Assembly: GCA_021736385.1 (NCBI GenBank) | Contig: JAIPFY010000017.1 | Span: 1 to 51,117 of the forward strand | Direction of reading: 5' to 3' | Source: Spirochaetia bacterium | GTDB taxonomy: Bacteria > Spirochaetota > Spirochaetia > CAKZLE01 | Length of the DNA: 51,117 nucleotides | Shown: piece after piece, positions 33,715-41,890 of the stretch | Layout of the letters: every line of letters begins with the position of its first letter | Numbering within the stretch: position 1 is the stretch's first letter | Position numbers and translations under genes: made by a program | The notes under the pieces: model-generated | The model's database searches: none | What the model was told of the DNA's origin: nothing | Seen by the model: only the letters and a program-made list of their open reading frames with translations

Positions 33715-35421
33715 ATGAAACAGGTGTTGGGAATGCTAGTGCCCGCAGTTGCGTGCAGCGTATCGCTATCTGCCTATAACCTGCAGAAGGTCTATCAGGT
33801 CGATGATCCTCTCTACCGGCAGATACGCACCTTGCTTATCTCTTCCGGGGTCTCAGAGCCTTCGACTTCAGGACCCTGGAGCGCAGCAGAACTGCTATCG
33901 ATGCTTGAACCCCTTGAGGAGAAGGGACTTGGGGCATCATCAGCTGCACTGAAGAAGAGGATCACAGACCAGCTGGTCACCGGTGAGACCCTGACAGGGC
34001 AGGAGGGCTTTTCGATCTGGTCAGAACCGACTGTCACCACTGAGATGTATCTGCATACCAATCCTACCAGTGATATGAATGACATCCTCTCACCCTATGG
34101 CTATGGGGAGCAGGAACCGTTCGTGAGCGTCCCTGTCGAGTTCTGGATGCATGATACCGTCTATGGTGTCTTCGATCTAAACTACCAGAAGCGGGCATAT
34201 CCCTCTGATGACTATAGCTATGATACCCTGCAGACGAATATCTTTCTCGGGTCGAACAGTGTCGAGAATTATTTTCCCTTTCATGCACTCATGTCCTGGG
34301 GGAATGAGCATGAACAGCTGGTGATCGGGCGTGACAGACTTGCCTGGGGAAGCGGTGAGAGCGGGAACTTCATCATCGGGCCAGAAGCCGATTTTGAAGA
34401 TTTTATCCACTATACCTTCTTCGGGAAACCCTTCTCCTACACCTGTCTCTTCACGCAGTTCGATCGGGTCGATGGTGCCACCGGCAGGGTTGCTCCGACA
34501 CGGTTCGGCGGGATCTCTCAGATCTTCATCAGCCATCGTTATGAGATCTCTCCGACTCCTTCGGTACGATTCGCCCTGACAGAGAGTTCCCTGTTCGCTG
34601 CAGATGGACTTGATATCCGAATGTTCTCTCCTCTGATGTTTCTCCATAACTACTATAACTTCGATATCAGCTCCGGTGGGCAGGGTAACAACATCATGGG
34701 CTTTGACCTCGCGGTGACAGTCAGTCCCGGTTACAGCCTCTATGCGCAGGCGGTAGTGGATCAGATCCAGTTCAGTAATGAGATGCTCTCGGGTATCACA
34801 GAGGATACCCTGCCTGATGCCTTCGGTCTGATGCTGGGTCTGCGCAATGAGCAGGTACTTTCCGGCGGGACTCTCAGTACGGTCGTCGAAGGGGTCTACA
34901 CCTCTCCCTACCTGTATCTGAATACCCGGTTTGGTTCTGAAGATGAAGATTACTCGGACTATGATGGTATCATCGCGAACAACACCGACTCCGCCCATGC
35001 CCGGTTCCTGGGATACGCATACGGCCCTGATGCGTTGGTCGGTCTGCTCGGATTCGACTACCGCTCCTCTGCTGATCATGAGCTCAGTGGCCGTGCGGTC
35101 TATATGCTGCACGGTGCGAACCGTCTTATCCCGAATCATGAAATCCCGGAACTGGAGACCGGAGAAGAGGCCTTCAGGGCCCAGAGTCCAACCGGAAGTG
35201 CAGAAACGGGGGTCCGTCTCTCTCTGGGAGGAGCATATGTGGTATCACCCTCCCTTTCACTACAGGCTCAAGCGGTCTGGACCGGGTACTGGAACTATCT
35301 CAATGGCACAGAACTGGATGAATCCCATGCACTGCAGGCACTGTCGGGTTCGAACTGGCATGATATGAGAGTGACGCTGGGAGTCAGCATGACCCCGTCG
35401 TCAGTCCTTCTGAGTCCCTAG
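33715..35421 (+). CDS. Wzi-like outer-membrane barrel, paralogue 3 (SGPWS family)
   Basis: The 568-residue protein has a signal peptide (cleavage near SLSA-YN, residue 20), the plug motif PSTSGPWSAAEL (49-60), and GRDRLAWGSGESGN (205-218). Barrel strands include SPLMFLHNYYN and LYAQAVVDQ. Its C-terminal nine codons and stop lie inside a 51-bp segment nearly identical to the 3' end of the HAD gene region at 39.3 kb, and a decayed HAD fragment runs antisense just beyond it. ATG 33715 is chosen over GTG 33712 for its spacing from AGGGGG. Its role is probably polysaccharide-related surface assembly; this is inferred from family and context. Confidence 0.68.
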   Translation: MKQVLGMLVPAVACSVSLSAYNLQKVYQVDDPLYRQIRTLLISSGVSEPSTSGPWSAAELLSMLEPLEEKGLGASSAALKKRITDQLVTGETLTGQEGFSIWSEPTVTTEMYLHTNPTSDMNDILSPYGYGEQEPFVSVPVEFWMHDTVYGVFDLNYQKRAYPSDDYSYDTLQTNIFLGSNSVENYFPFHALMSWGNEHEQLVIGRDRLAWGSGESGNFIIGPEADFEDFIHYTFFGKPFSYTCLFTQFDRVDGATGRVAPTRFGGISQIFISHRYEISPTPSVRFALTESSLFAADGLDIRMFSPLMFLHNYYNFDISSGGQGNNIMGFDLAVTVSPGYSLYAQAVVDQIQFSNEMLSGITEDTLPDAFGLMLGLRNEQVLSGGTLSTVVEGVYTSPYLYLNTRFGSEDEDYSDYDGIIANNTDSAHARFLGYAYGPDALVGLLGFDYRSSADHELSGRAVYMLHGANRLIPNHEIPELETGEEAFRAQSPTGSAETGVRLSLGGAYVVSPSLSLQAQAVWTGYWNYLNGTELDESHALQALSGSNWHDMRVTLGVSMTPSSVLLSP

Positions 35422-35440
35422 GTGAGCAGGGTAGAGAGGG
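35390..35440. repeat. 51-bp direct repeat, copy A
   Basis: Matches 39305-39355 with one mismatch (position 35400). It contains the last codons of the plus-strand Wzi-like gene and, in the opposite strand, the last codons of the HAD remnant (35418-35585). Confidence 0.9.
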
Positions 35441-35585
35441 GCTCCCCGGGGAGTTGCCACTCGATTGTGTCGCTGCCCTGTCTGTGTTTACTTTCTGTAC
35501 AGAGATGGTCGAGACCTGCCATGCAGGTTTCGATATGCTCGAAGAGAGATCCTATCGCGTCTCTGAACGTGCTCCTTGAGAACAT
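35418..35585 (-). pseudogene. Remnant of the HAD phosphatase 3' end
   Basis: A 55-codon minus-strand frame aligns without gaps over most of its length to the C terminus of the HAD protein encoded at 39333-40025. MFSRSTFRD matches motif IV MIGDSLSSD, then HIETCMAGLDH matches GIDTCLVDLDH, and both end PLSTLLT/ALSTLLT at TAG. The catalytic GD of motif IV is lost and the N-terminal two-thirds are missing, so it is a decayed fragment. The end is nearly identical in DNA (51-bp repeat) while the rest has diverged. Confidence 0.75.
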
Positions 35586-35682
35586 ACGACACTATGACCG
35601 TGCATAGAGGTGCTCCTCAGCTAGTTTAAGTGATTGAATCATGATACTATGGCGATTATGTCCACATGAGAAAGTAGGTACT

Positions 35683-37365
35683 ATGAAATCACACAGAACA
35701 CATATATTGACTATGATCCTTTTTCTGGTGACGGTGACGATCGGTGCAGAGAACCTGCAGAACATCATCCCTCTGGGCTCTTCGGTCTACGGGGACCTCG
35801 ATATCGTCTATCTTGATGCCGGCTACCATCTGCCCTCTACCTCCAGACCGTGGTCCTATGGGGAGGCTCAGCAGCTTCTTGACCGTGTCGACCGTTCATC
35901 ACTCTCCACTCCGGCAGCGGTCCTGTACGATACCCTGTACGAGGAACTGTTCACCACTGATCTTCGGTTCTCTCTGGACGATGACTATCAGCTGGGGGTC
36001 GGCATGATCCTTTCGGGTGAAGCCTATTACCATACCAATGAGGATGATTTTGATCTTGAGGGAGACTGGATCTATGGTTATGCACAGCGATCACCTCTGA
36101 TGAGACTCTCTCTCGATATCGCGATGCACGACTGGTTCTACACCTACTGTGATCTTGCATACCAGAAGAACCGGTTCGCTTCAGAGGATGATGATCTCTA
36201 TGATCCTGAGGCTGTACAGCCGATGGTCTCCTCGTTCCTCTATAAGGATACCTTCAGTACCAACTACTTCAGTATGAAGCATGTGGACTTCGAGACCCCC
36301 TACCGGGCCTTCGTTTCTGCAGGTTCCGATGGGTGGAATCTGCAGTTCGGTCGTGATCTCTACTCCTGGGGACCGGGGAACACCGGGAACTTCGTGATCA
36401 GTGATAATCTTGACTTCTATGATGCCTTCCGCTTCGTCTCGTATCATGAACACTTCAAGTATGAGATACTCTATGCATTCTTCGATTATGCCGCATGGGA
36501 TGATGAAGCTGATGAATACCCTACGAACGAGCATGCATCAAACGGTGTGGAGATGATGCTGGCTCACCGACTGGAGTTCTCTCCGCTTCACTGGTTGAGC
36601 TTCGCGATCTCAGAGAATGTCATGTATGAGCATTCGTTCATCGATCTTCGCTATCTCAACCCGGCCTATATCTTCCATAACCTGAACAATCGTGACATGT
36701 TCAATGCCATTGCCTATGCAGAGGTGAATATGACCCCCCTGCCCGGACTGAATATCTACGGTCAGTTCGTCATCGATCAGGCACGGGCTCCTCTTGAGGG
36801 AAACAGCCAGCCGGGGGCTTTCGGGTACATGCTGGGAGGGACCTATGTGAATCCGGCAGGGGCGGGCCTGCTTAGGACCAACCTTGAGCTGGTCTATACC
36901 GACCCCTACCTCTATCAGCGTGACGGGGTCGATTTCAAGGTCGATCAGCGGCACTTCATCATCGATAGTGAACATTATATCTCCCAGTATGTCGCGTTCA
37001 TGGGGTACTCGACCGGGGGCGATACGATCGCAGCAGAGCTCTCGAGTGAGTACCGGGAAGCTGGGCTTGGCACTTTCAGTGTGACGGTACAGACCGGGCT
37101 TCATGGTGAGGTGACACTCGATACCGTCATTGGAAGTACCGATGATTTTACCAATGCCGGTGATCGTGCCCCCAGCGGAGATGTGATCACCCAGGATCTG
37201 GTGATCTCCACTGCCGGGCAGCTGGAACTTCCCTCATTTGAGAGGCTGGGACTCTGGTATGAGATCGACTGGCTGCTCAGGAGGACCTATACCAGATCGA
37301 CTGAACTCTACAGCGACCTCGAACAGGACCTGCAATGTGTTCTCGGGGTCTCGGTCTCCCTGTGA
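35683..37365 (+). CDS. Wzi-like outer-membrane barrel, paralogue 4 (SGPWS family)
   Basis: The 560-residue protein has a signal peptide (cleavage near TIGA-EN), the plug motif PSTSRPWSYGEA (51-62), and GRDLYSWGPGNTGN (223-236). Its barrel strands include LNPAYIFHNLNN and IYGQFVIDQ. It is convergent with paralogue 5, with a palindromic terminator between them. The ATG at 35683 follows a weak AGGT site; the longer frame from 35641 has no signal-peptide-like start. As for its relatives, the polysaccharide-assembly role is inferred. Confidence 0.68.
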   Translation: MKSHRTHILTMILFLVTVTIGAENLQNIIPLGSSVYGDLDIVYLDAGYHLPSTSRPWSYGEAQQLLDRVDRSSLSTPAAVLYDTLYEELFTTDLRFSLDDDYQLGVGMILSGEAYYHTNEDDFDLEGDWIYGYAQRSPLMRLSLDIAMHDWFYTYCDLAYQKNRFASEDDDLYDPEAVQPMVSSFLYKDTFSTNYFSMKHVDFETPYRAFVSAGSDGWNLQFGRDLYSWGPGNTGNFVISDNLDFYDAFRFVSYHEHFKYEILYAFFDYAAWDDEADEYPTNEHASNGVEMMLAHRLEFSPLHWLSFAISENVMYEHSFIDLRYLNPAYIFHNLNNRDMFNAIAYAEVNMTPLPGLNIYGQFVIDQARAPLEGNSQPGAFGYMLGGTYVNPAGAGLLRTNLELVYTDPYLYQRDGVDFKVDQRHFIIDSEHYISQYVAFMGYSTGGDTIAAELSSEYREAGLGTFSVTVQTGLHGEVTLDTVIGSTDDFTNAGDRAPSGDVITQDLVISTAGQLELPSFERLGLWYEIDWLLRRTYTRSTELYSDLEQDLQCVLGVSVSL

Positions 37366-37373
37366 CGAAGAAA

Positions 37374-37397
37374 GGCCCTCTGCAGCTGCAGAGGGCC
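37374..37397. terminator. Bidirectional-type terminator palindrome between convergent barrel genes
   Basis: A perfect 24-nt palindrome (GGCCCTCTGCAG and its complement) lies between the two stop codons. On the minus strand it is followed by TTTCTT, so it best serves the minus gene; on the plus strand there is no T-run. Confidence 0.65.
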
Positions 37398-37419
37398 CGG
37401 TACTGATCATCAGTATTGA

Positions 37420-39165
37420 TCAGAAGCTGAAGGTCGTCCCGATGGCAAGCTGCATATCAGATTCGGTACCGTTCGCTGCCAGATTGTTGAAATTCATCTT
37501 CTGTATCCAGTCGAACTGCCCGTAGACTTCAAGCTGCGGCAGGATATGATACCCGCCTTTGAGTTCTACCATGATAGTGGTCTCTACTGCATCTCTGGTT
37601 TCTCCGAGTGCATTATCGGTATACTCACTATCGGTGGGGGTCTCTGCCTGACTCGGGTCAGGATCGGTATCTGAGCCTTCTGCCCAGTAGGTATACAGGT
37701 CATTCACCCCGTGGAGCATCCCGAAGAGGGTCCCCTCCACATAGTACTGCTTGAAGACCTTGTAGCCAGCTGTCAGGTTCAGCACTACCGCATCACATCC
37801 GTATTCATACCCCAGGAAGTCTTGAGCGATCGATATGTTGCCATCGGGAGAGAAGCTTCTGACCCCGACCACGTAGTTGATGCCATTGAGATCGGTCTGA
37901 TCCCCTCCTTTCCCGTTACCTCTGAGGTAGAGGAATGGGTCGGTGAAAGCACCTTCAAGGAGGCCGTAGACCACCCCGTCACCTGCGGTATAGGCGGTCT
38001 TGATACCTGCGAGGTAGCCCATGGCGGTAGGAAGAGAACTGCTTCCTGTACTGTCTTCTCCCGGCAGGGGGAACTCATCGACGGCGAACTGTCCGTAGAT
38101 GCTCCAGTTCCTGAAGGGTGCTGCTTCGAGCTCCAGGGTGAGCAGGGAGTTCGAGTTGGCCCTGATGTAGTTGTCATGGTAGATCATCAGCGGGTTGAGC
38201 AGTCCGAGGGAGAGGACTCCCTCTTCTGACATGTACATCATCGACTCTGAGAGGGCGAAGTTGACCGTGTCATCGAACATCCTGAATTCCAGTCGGTGGC
38301 CGACGAACATCTTCAGGCCCTCAAGAGGGGCTGCCTGGCCAACAGGTTCATTGTCTGCATAGTTCACCGGGTGCGGGAAGAAGGAGTAGAGACTGGTGAA
38401 CTTATAGCTGTCATGGAAGGTGGTGAATCTCAGGAGGTCCTGATACTTCAGGTGTCCTCCGATCATCAGGTTCCCGGTCTCACCGGCTCCCCACGCTACA
38501 TTGTCCCTGCCGAACTGCAGGCTCCAGTGATCCCCTCCCACTGCAGCGAAAGCCCGGTAGGGCATGTTCATGTCCAGATCGGTGATGACTGAAGGCGGTA
38601 CCATGAGGATGTTGGTGGTCACTGCCGCATCACCGAAGAGGTCGCTGCTGTCATTGGTCTCTCGGAACGGATTTAGTCCCACGATGAGATCGATATCACC
38701 ATAGAAGAGGTCTGATGCCCAGGTCTCGAAGGATCCGGTATACAGGGGTTCTCTCTCTTCGAAGTCGTATCTCCACAGCTGCTCACTGGTATACACATCA
38801 GTATTGGTGTGGTAATAGGCTTCGACTGCCAGGGTGGAATCGAACGACATGGCAAGAGAATCAGAGACACGGTTCTCCTCAGCCTCGTTGAGAGAGCTTG
38901 AGGCAAACTCATAGAGGTTCTCTGCCGGGCCTGAGAGGCTCTCGAGGTCGATCTTCTTGAGCATCAGCCTCAGTTCTGCGGCACTCCATGGCCCTGAAGT
39001 CGAGGGGAGACTCAATCCCTGATCGATATAGAGGTACTCGATGGCCTCGAATTCCTGAGAATCTATGGGGAAGATCTTCTGATAATTATCAGCAGCCAAC
39101 GGGCTGATGATCACACAACACATGATACTGATACATATCATACTCTTTATAACAGTGTTTTTCAT
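37420..39165 (-). CDS. Wzi-like outer-membrane barrel, paralogue 5 (SGPWS family)
   Basis: The 581-residue protein has a signal peptide (cleavage near PLAA-DN, residue 25), PSTSGPWSAAEL (54-65), and GRDNVAWGAGETGN (219-232). Barrel strands include LNPLMIYHDNYI and IYGQFAVDEFPLPGED, the latter nearly the same as in paralogue 2. The C terminus ends in a phenylalanine, as usual for barrels inserted by BamA. A good AAGGAG ribosome-binding site precedes the ATG. It is transcribed toward paralogue 4 and away from the HAD gene region. Confidence 0.7.
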   Translation of the reverse strand: MKNTVIKSMICISIMCCVIISPLAADNYQKIFPIDSQEFEAIEYLYIDQGLSLPSTSGPWSAAELRLMLKKIDLESLSGPAENLYEFASSSLNEAEENRVSDSLAMSFDSTLAVEAYYHTNTDVYTSEQLWRYDFEEREPLYTGSFETWASDLFYGDIDLIVGLNPFRETNDSSDLFGDAAVTTNILMVPPSVITDLDMNMPYRAFAAVGGDHWSLQFGRDNVAWGAGETGNLMIGGHLKYQDLLRFTTFHDSYKFTSLYSFFPHPVNYADNEPVGQAAPLEGLKMFVGHRLEFRMFDDTVNFALSESMMYMSEEGVLSLGLLNPLMIYHDNYIRANSNSLLTLELEAAPFRNWSIYGQFAVDEFPLPGEDSTGSSSLPTAMGYLAGIKTAYTAGDGVVYGLLEGAFTDPFLYLRGNGKGGDQTDLNGINYVVGVRSFSPDGNISIAQDFLGYEYGCDAVVLNLTAGYKVFKQYYVEGTLFGMLHGVNDLYTYWAEGSDTDPDPSQAETPTDSEYTDNALGETRDAVETTIMVELKGGYHILPQLEVYGQFDWIQKMNFNNLAANGTESDMQLAIGTTFSF

Positions 39166-39304
39166 TATATGCTCCTTCAGTTTGTTGATAGTGTATCACT
39201 CTACGGATCATTATACAAACTGAAAGAGAGTAAAAGTTGACATTGTGTAACAGGGTAGAGGACTCTTCAGATAGTCCTGCCGTGAAGCTGGAACCGATGG
39301 AGTT

Positions 39305-39355
39305 TGACCCCGTCTTCAGTCCTTCTGAGTCCCTAGGTGAGCAGGGTAGAGAGGG
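39305..39355. repeat. 51-bp direct repeat, copy B
   Basis: Nearly identical to 35390-35440. Here it holds the 3' end of the intact HAD gene on the minus strand. On the plus strand it still encodes TPSSVLLSP-stop, the C terminus of Wzi-like paralogue 3, without an intact barrel gene in front of it. Confidence 0.9.
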
Positions 39356-40025
39356 CCTTCAGGGAATCCACCACCATCGTGGGGGCAGGTCCTGCCTGTG
39401 TCTCCTTGGTGTAGCTGTGGTCGAGGTCTACCAGGCAGGTGTCGATCCCGAAGGCAGCGCCTCCTGCGATATCAGAGGAGAGGCTGTCGCCGATCATCAG
39501 AGCCCGATCCTTCGCTGTATGGCCTGCCTGGCTGAAGAGCACCTCGAAGATCCTGGGATCGGGTTTCTGGTAGCCGGTCTCCTCTGAGATGATGATCGGA
39601 TCGAAATAGCCCCTGATCCCTGATGCATCGAGCCTGCCGTGCTGGGTCTTCGCGATACCGTTGGTGAGCAGGGCCAGGCGGTACCGTCCTGTGAGGGCTT
39701 CGAGCAGCGTCATGGCACCATCGATCAGGAACCCTGTCTGCCCGAGTCGCTCAAGATACAGCGATGAGGCGGCAAGAGGGTCAAGCGCTCTTCCAGATGC
39801 AGTGAACAGACGGGAGAACCGTTCTGCTTTCAGCTGTTTCCCATCGATGGTGCCCTGTTCGAACTCCTTCCAGATCTGGTGGTTGATCGTTCGGTAGGAT
39901 TCATGGAACTGCTCACTGTAGGGGGTGTGCAGGTCCCTGCACATCGCAGTGAAAGCCCACCGCTCTGCGATGTCATAATCGAAGAGAGTCCCATCAGCAT
40001 CGAAGATCAGCAAGTCATAATTCAT
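39333..40025 (-). CDS. HAD-superfamily phosphatase, YjjG-like nucleotidase
   Basis: The 230-residue protein has all four HAD motifs: DADGT with nucleophile D9 and acid D11, LLTNG (motif II), the lysine in GYQKPDP (motif III), and MIGDSLSSD (motif IV). The helical cap between motifs I and II and the overall length fit the YjjG/5'-nucleotidase subgroup acting on nucleoside monophosphates. The substrate cannot be fixed from sequence. ATG 40025 is preferred, with AAGGAG about 11 bases upstream. A decayed copy of its 3' third lies at 35418-35585. Confidence 0.85.
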   Translation of the reverse strand: MNYDLLIFDADGTLFDYDIAERWAFTAMCRDLHTPYSEQFHESYRTINHQIWKEFEQGTIDGKQLKAERFSRLFTASGRALDPLAASSLYLERLGQTGFLIDGAMTLLEALTGRYRLALLTNGIAKTQHGRLDASGIRGYFDPIIISEETGYQKPDPRIFEVLFSQAGHTAKDRALMIGDSLSSDIAGGAAFGIDTCLVDLDHSYTKETQAGPAPTMVVDSLKALSTLLT

Positions 40026-40187
40026 AGGGTTCACGGCTCCTTGAACTGGTATTACCCTCATGGTGACACAGAAGATGGTGAGTTTCCAGTAGGAACAGAT
40101 TGTTTGAAACCTTTTTTACCTGTGTTTGTTTACCTGTTGTATAGTGAGACTGACAAATCATCTGAAACGCACAGGAGAGCTGTAGAT

Positions 40188-40739
40188 ATGAATGCTGACC
40201 TCAAATGGATGCAAAAACTGTTTCTCGGGATCTGTACTATGGTCATCGGTGCTTTCATCATCTTTCAGACAAAAGGATTCACCATGTTCCTGGCCATCGC
40301 CATCGGTATCTATGCGGTGGTCAATGGTATTATGACTCTTTCTGCAGCCTATAAAGCGAAACTGTCAGATCAGATGAAGCGTGCCCTGTTCGTCCGAGGT
40401 GCAGCATCCTGTCTGATCGGTCTGCTGGCCCTGCTGCTCCCGGTCCTCTTCGTCAAGATCACCTGGACCTTCGTGCTCTATCTGCTGGGTATCCAGCTGC
40501 TTGTCTCAGCGATCCTGCAGATCTACCTCTCTGTCGAGATGAGAAGACTTTCTCTCCCGATAGCTGCTTCTGTCGTGGAAGTGGTGATCTCTGTCGTATT
40601 GGCCTTCCTGGTCTTCACGATGCCGCAGGAGATCGGTATGACGATCGTCCGTGTCGCAGGCTTCATCGTCTTCTCCTATGGATTGGTGCTGGTGGTACAC
40701 TCCTTCCGGACGCACAGGGTCTCCGATAGAGTCCTGTAG
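40188..40739 (+). CDS. HdeD/DUF308-like membrane protein
   Basis: The 183-residue protein has six predicted transmembrane helices in three hairpins, with the small-residue-rich pattern of the HdeD/DUF308 family (LFLGICTMVIGAFIIF, then IAIGIYAVVNGIMTLSAAYK). In enterobacteria HdeD is linked to acid resistance; elsewhere the role is unknown. AGGAGAG precedes the ATG at 40188. It is divergent from the HAD gene and lies upstream of the his leader, with no obvious terminator between. Confidence 0.7.
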   Translation: MNADLKWMQKLFLGICTMVIGAFIIFQTKGFTMFLAIAIGIYAVVNGIMTLSAAYKAKLSDQMKRALFVRGAASCLIGLLALLLPVLFVKITWTFVLYLLGIQLLVSAILQIYLSVEMRRLSLPIAASVVEVVISVVLAFLVFTMPQEIGMTIVRVAGFIVFSYGLVLVVHSFRTHRVSDRVL

Positions 40740-40773
40740 GGACTCGAATATTCCCTAAGCATCATGTACTCTC

Positions 40774-40803
40774 TTGACAATCATGAGGCTTATTAGATAA
40801 GGT
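40774..40803 (+). promoter_or_regulatory. Promoter of the histidine operon
   Basis: -35 TTGACA is a perfect consensus (40774-40779). The -10 box is either GATAAG (40796-40801, 16-nt spacer) or TAAGGT (40798-40803, 18-nt spacer). Either puts the start point within a few bases of the hisL ATG at 40811, so the leader peptide is read from a leaderless or nearly leaderless message. The AAGG here could alternatively serve as a ribosome-binding site if transcription starts further upstream. Confidence 0.6.
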
Positions 40804-40810
40804 ATAGGCG

Positions 40811-40864
40811 ATGAATAAATATACAGAAAACAGAATACATCACCATCATTTCCTCTTCTCATGA
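40811..40864 (+). CDS. hisL: his operon leader peptide
   Basis: A 17-codon frame reads MNKYTENRIHHHHFLFS and stops at TGA 40862-40864. Four consecutive histidine codons (40838-40849) are the sensing element of a transcription attenuator: ribosome stalling there when charged tRNA-His is scarce should free the downstream segment to form the antiterminator. It lies directly between the operon promoter and a terminator hairpin, in front of hisG. Confidence 0.92.
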   Translation: MNKYTENRIHHHHFLFS

Positions 40865-40866
40865 AC

Positions 40867-40917
40867 CATGAAGTGCGAATGTGATTGGTATATACCGAAA
40901 GGTCTCCGCATTTCATG
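40867..40917 (+). promoter_or_regulatory. Antiterminator of the his attenuator
   Basis: CATGAAGTGCG (40867-40877) can pair with CGCATTTCATG (40907-40917) over 11 bp with one G-U pair. The second segment includes the left arm of the terminator, so the two structures exclude each other. The first segment can also pair with TCATG (40859-40863) at the end of hisL, giving the 1:2 pause-type hairpin when the leader is fully translated. Confidence 0.8.
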
Positions 40918-40932
40918 CGGAGCTTTTTTTTT
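40904..40932 (+). terminator. Attenuator terminator before hisG
   Basis: CTCCGCAT (40904-40911), loop TTC, ATGCGGAG (40915-40922), one C, then nine T residues (40924-40932). It is a strong intrinsic terminator lying 66 bp before hisG, hence regulatory. Confidence 0.93.
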
Positions 40933-40998
40933 GGGTACAGGAAATGGAGTCTTCTGCAGCAGGAGTCTCATACAGAGTGAAAAACCTTGGAGGATATG

Positions 40999-41877
40999 AT
41001 GTTTACAAGCGAGTCAGTGTTACGGGTAGCAGTACAGAAGAGCGGAAGGCTGAGTGAGAAGTCACTCGATATCATCAGTCAGTGCGGGATAGATTTCAAT
41101 AACGGGTCACGGGTGCTCAAGTCCAGAGCTGAGAACTTTCCCATCGAGTTCCTCTATCTTCGTGATGATGACATTCCCGGGTACGTCTATGACGGCATTG
41201 CCGATATCGGGATCGTGGGAAGGAATGAGAAGGACGAGAAGGGCTACGATGTGACGGTCGTGAGGGACCTCGGGTTCTCACGCTGCAGATTATCGATCGC
41301 TGTCCCCAACAGCTTCGCCTATACCGGCCTTGCAGACCTCGAGGGGAAGCAGATCGCTACCTCCTATCCAAACATCCTGAAGACCTGCCTCAAGGACCAG
41401 GGAGTCTCCGCGGGGATCCATGAGATCAGCGGTTCTGTGGAGATCGCTCCTGCGATCGGTCTCACCGATGCGATCTGTGACATCGTGAGTACCGGTAGTA
41501 CCCTGATCAGTAATGGCCTGAAGGAAGTGGAAGTGCTCTACCGATCATCAGCGGTGATGATCGCCAGAGAGACCCTTGCCCAGGAGGATCCTGAGAAGCA
41601 GAAGATCCTCGATCGACTGCTGCTGCGGATCGATGCGGTCATGAGAGCGCGTCACTATAAATATATCATGTTCAACCTCCCCTCCGACAAGGTGGTTCAG
41701 GTCAAGCAGATCATCCCGGGGATGAAGAGCCCGACGGTCACCCCGCTGCTGGATGACAACTGGAGTTCGGTCCAGACGGTAGTGCAGGAAGATGACTTCT
41801 GGGATGTCTTCGAGGCATTGAAAGCGATCGGTGCTCAAGGTATTCTGGTCACAGGCATCGAACAGATGACCCTGTAA
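40999..41877 (+). CDS. hisG: ATP phosphoribosyltransferase, long form
   Basis: The 292-residue protein catalyses the first, committed step of histidine synthesis (ATP + PRPP). It is the long form: a catalytic part beginning VLRVAVQKSGRLSEKS, then a C-terminal ACT-like regulatory domain (about 220-292, including SPTVTPLL and GAQGILVTGIEQM) that normally gives histidine feedback. No HisZ partner is needed. The PRPP loop is around DIVSTGSTL. ATG 40999 is preferred because GGAGG lies five bases before it; TTG 40987 and ATG 40996 are less well spaced. Its sequence resembles Bacteroidota HisG in my memory. Confidence 0.95.
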   Translation: MFTSESVLRVAVQKSGRLSEKSLDIISQCGIDFNNGSRVLKSRAENFPIEFLYLRDDDIPGYVYDGIADIGIVGRNEKDEKGYDVTVVRDLGFSRCRLSIAVPNSFAYTGLADLEGKQIATSYPNILKTCLKDQGVSAGIHEISGSVEIAPAIGLTDAICDIVSTGSTLISNGLKEVEVLYRSSAVMIARETLAQEDPEKQKILDRLLLRIDAVMRARHYKYIMFNLPSDKVVQVKQIIPGMKSPTVTPLLDDNWSSVQTVVQEDDFWDVFEALKAIGAQGILVTGIEQMTL

Positions 41878-41890
41878 GAGGAGCAGTCCC

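Noticed and set aside
34177-35139. Long minus-strand frame (320 codons) opposite Wzi-like paralogue 3
   Set aside because: Shadow of the plus-strand gene; its sequence is Arg/Asp/Glu-rich without domain character, and the plus gene has signal peptide and family motifs.
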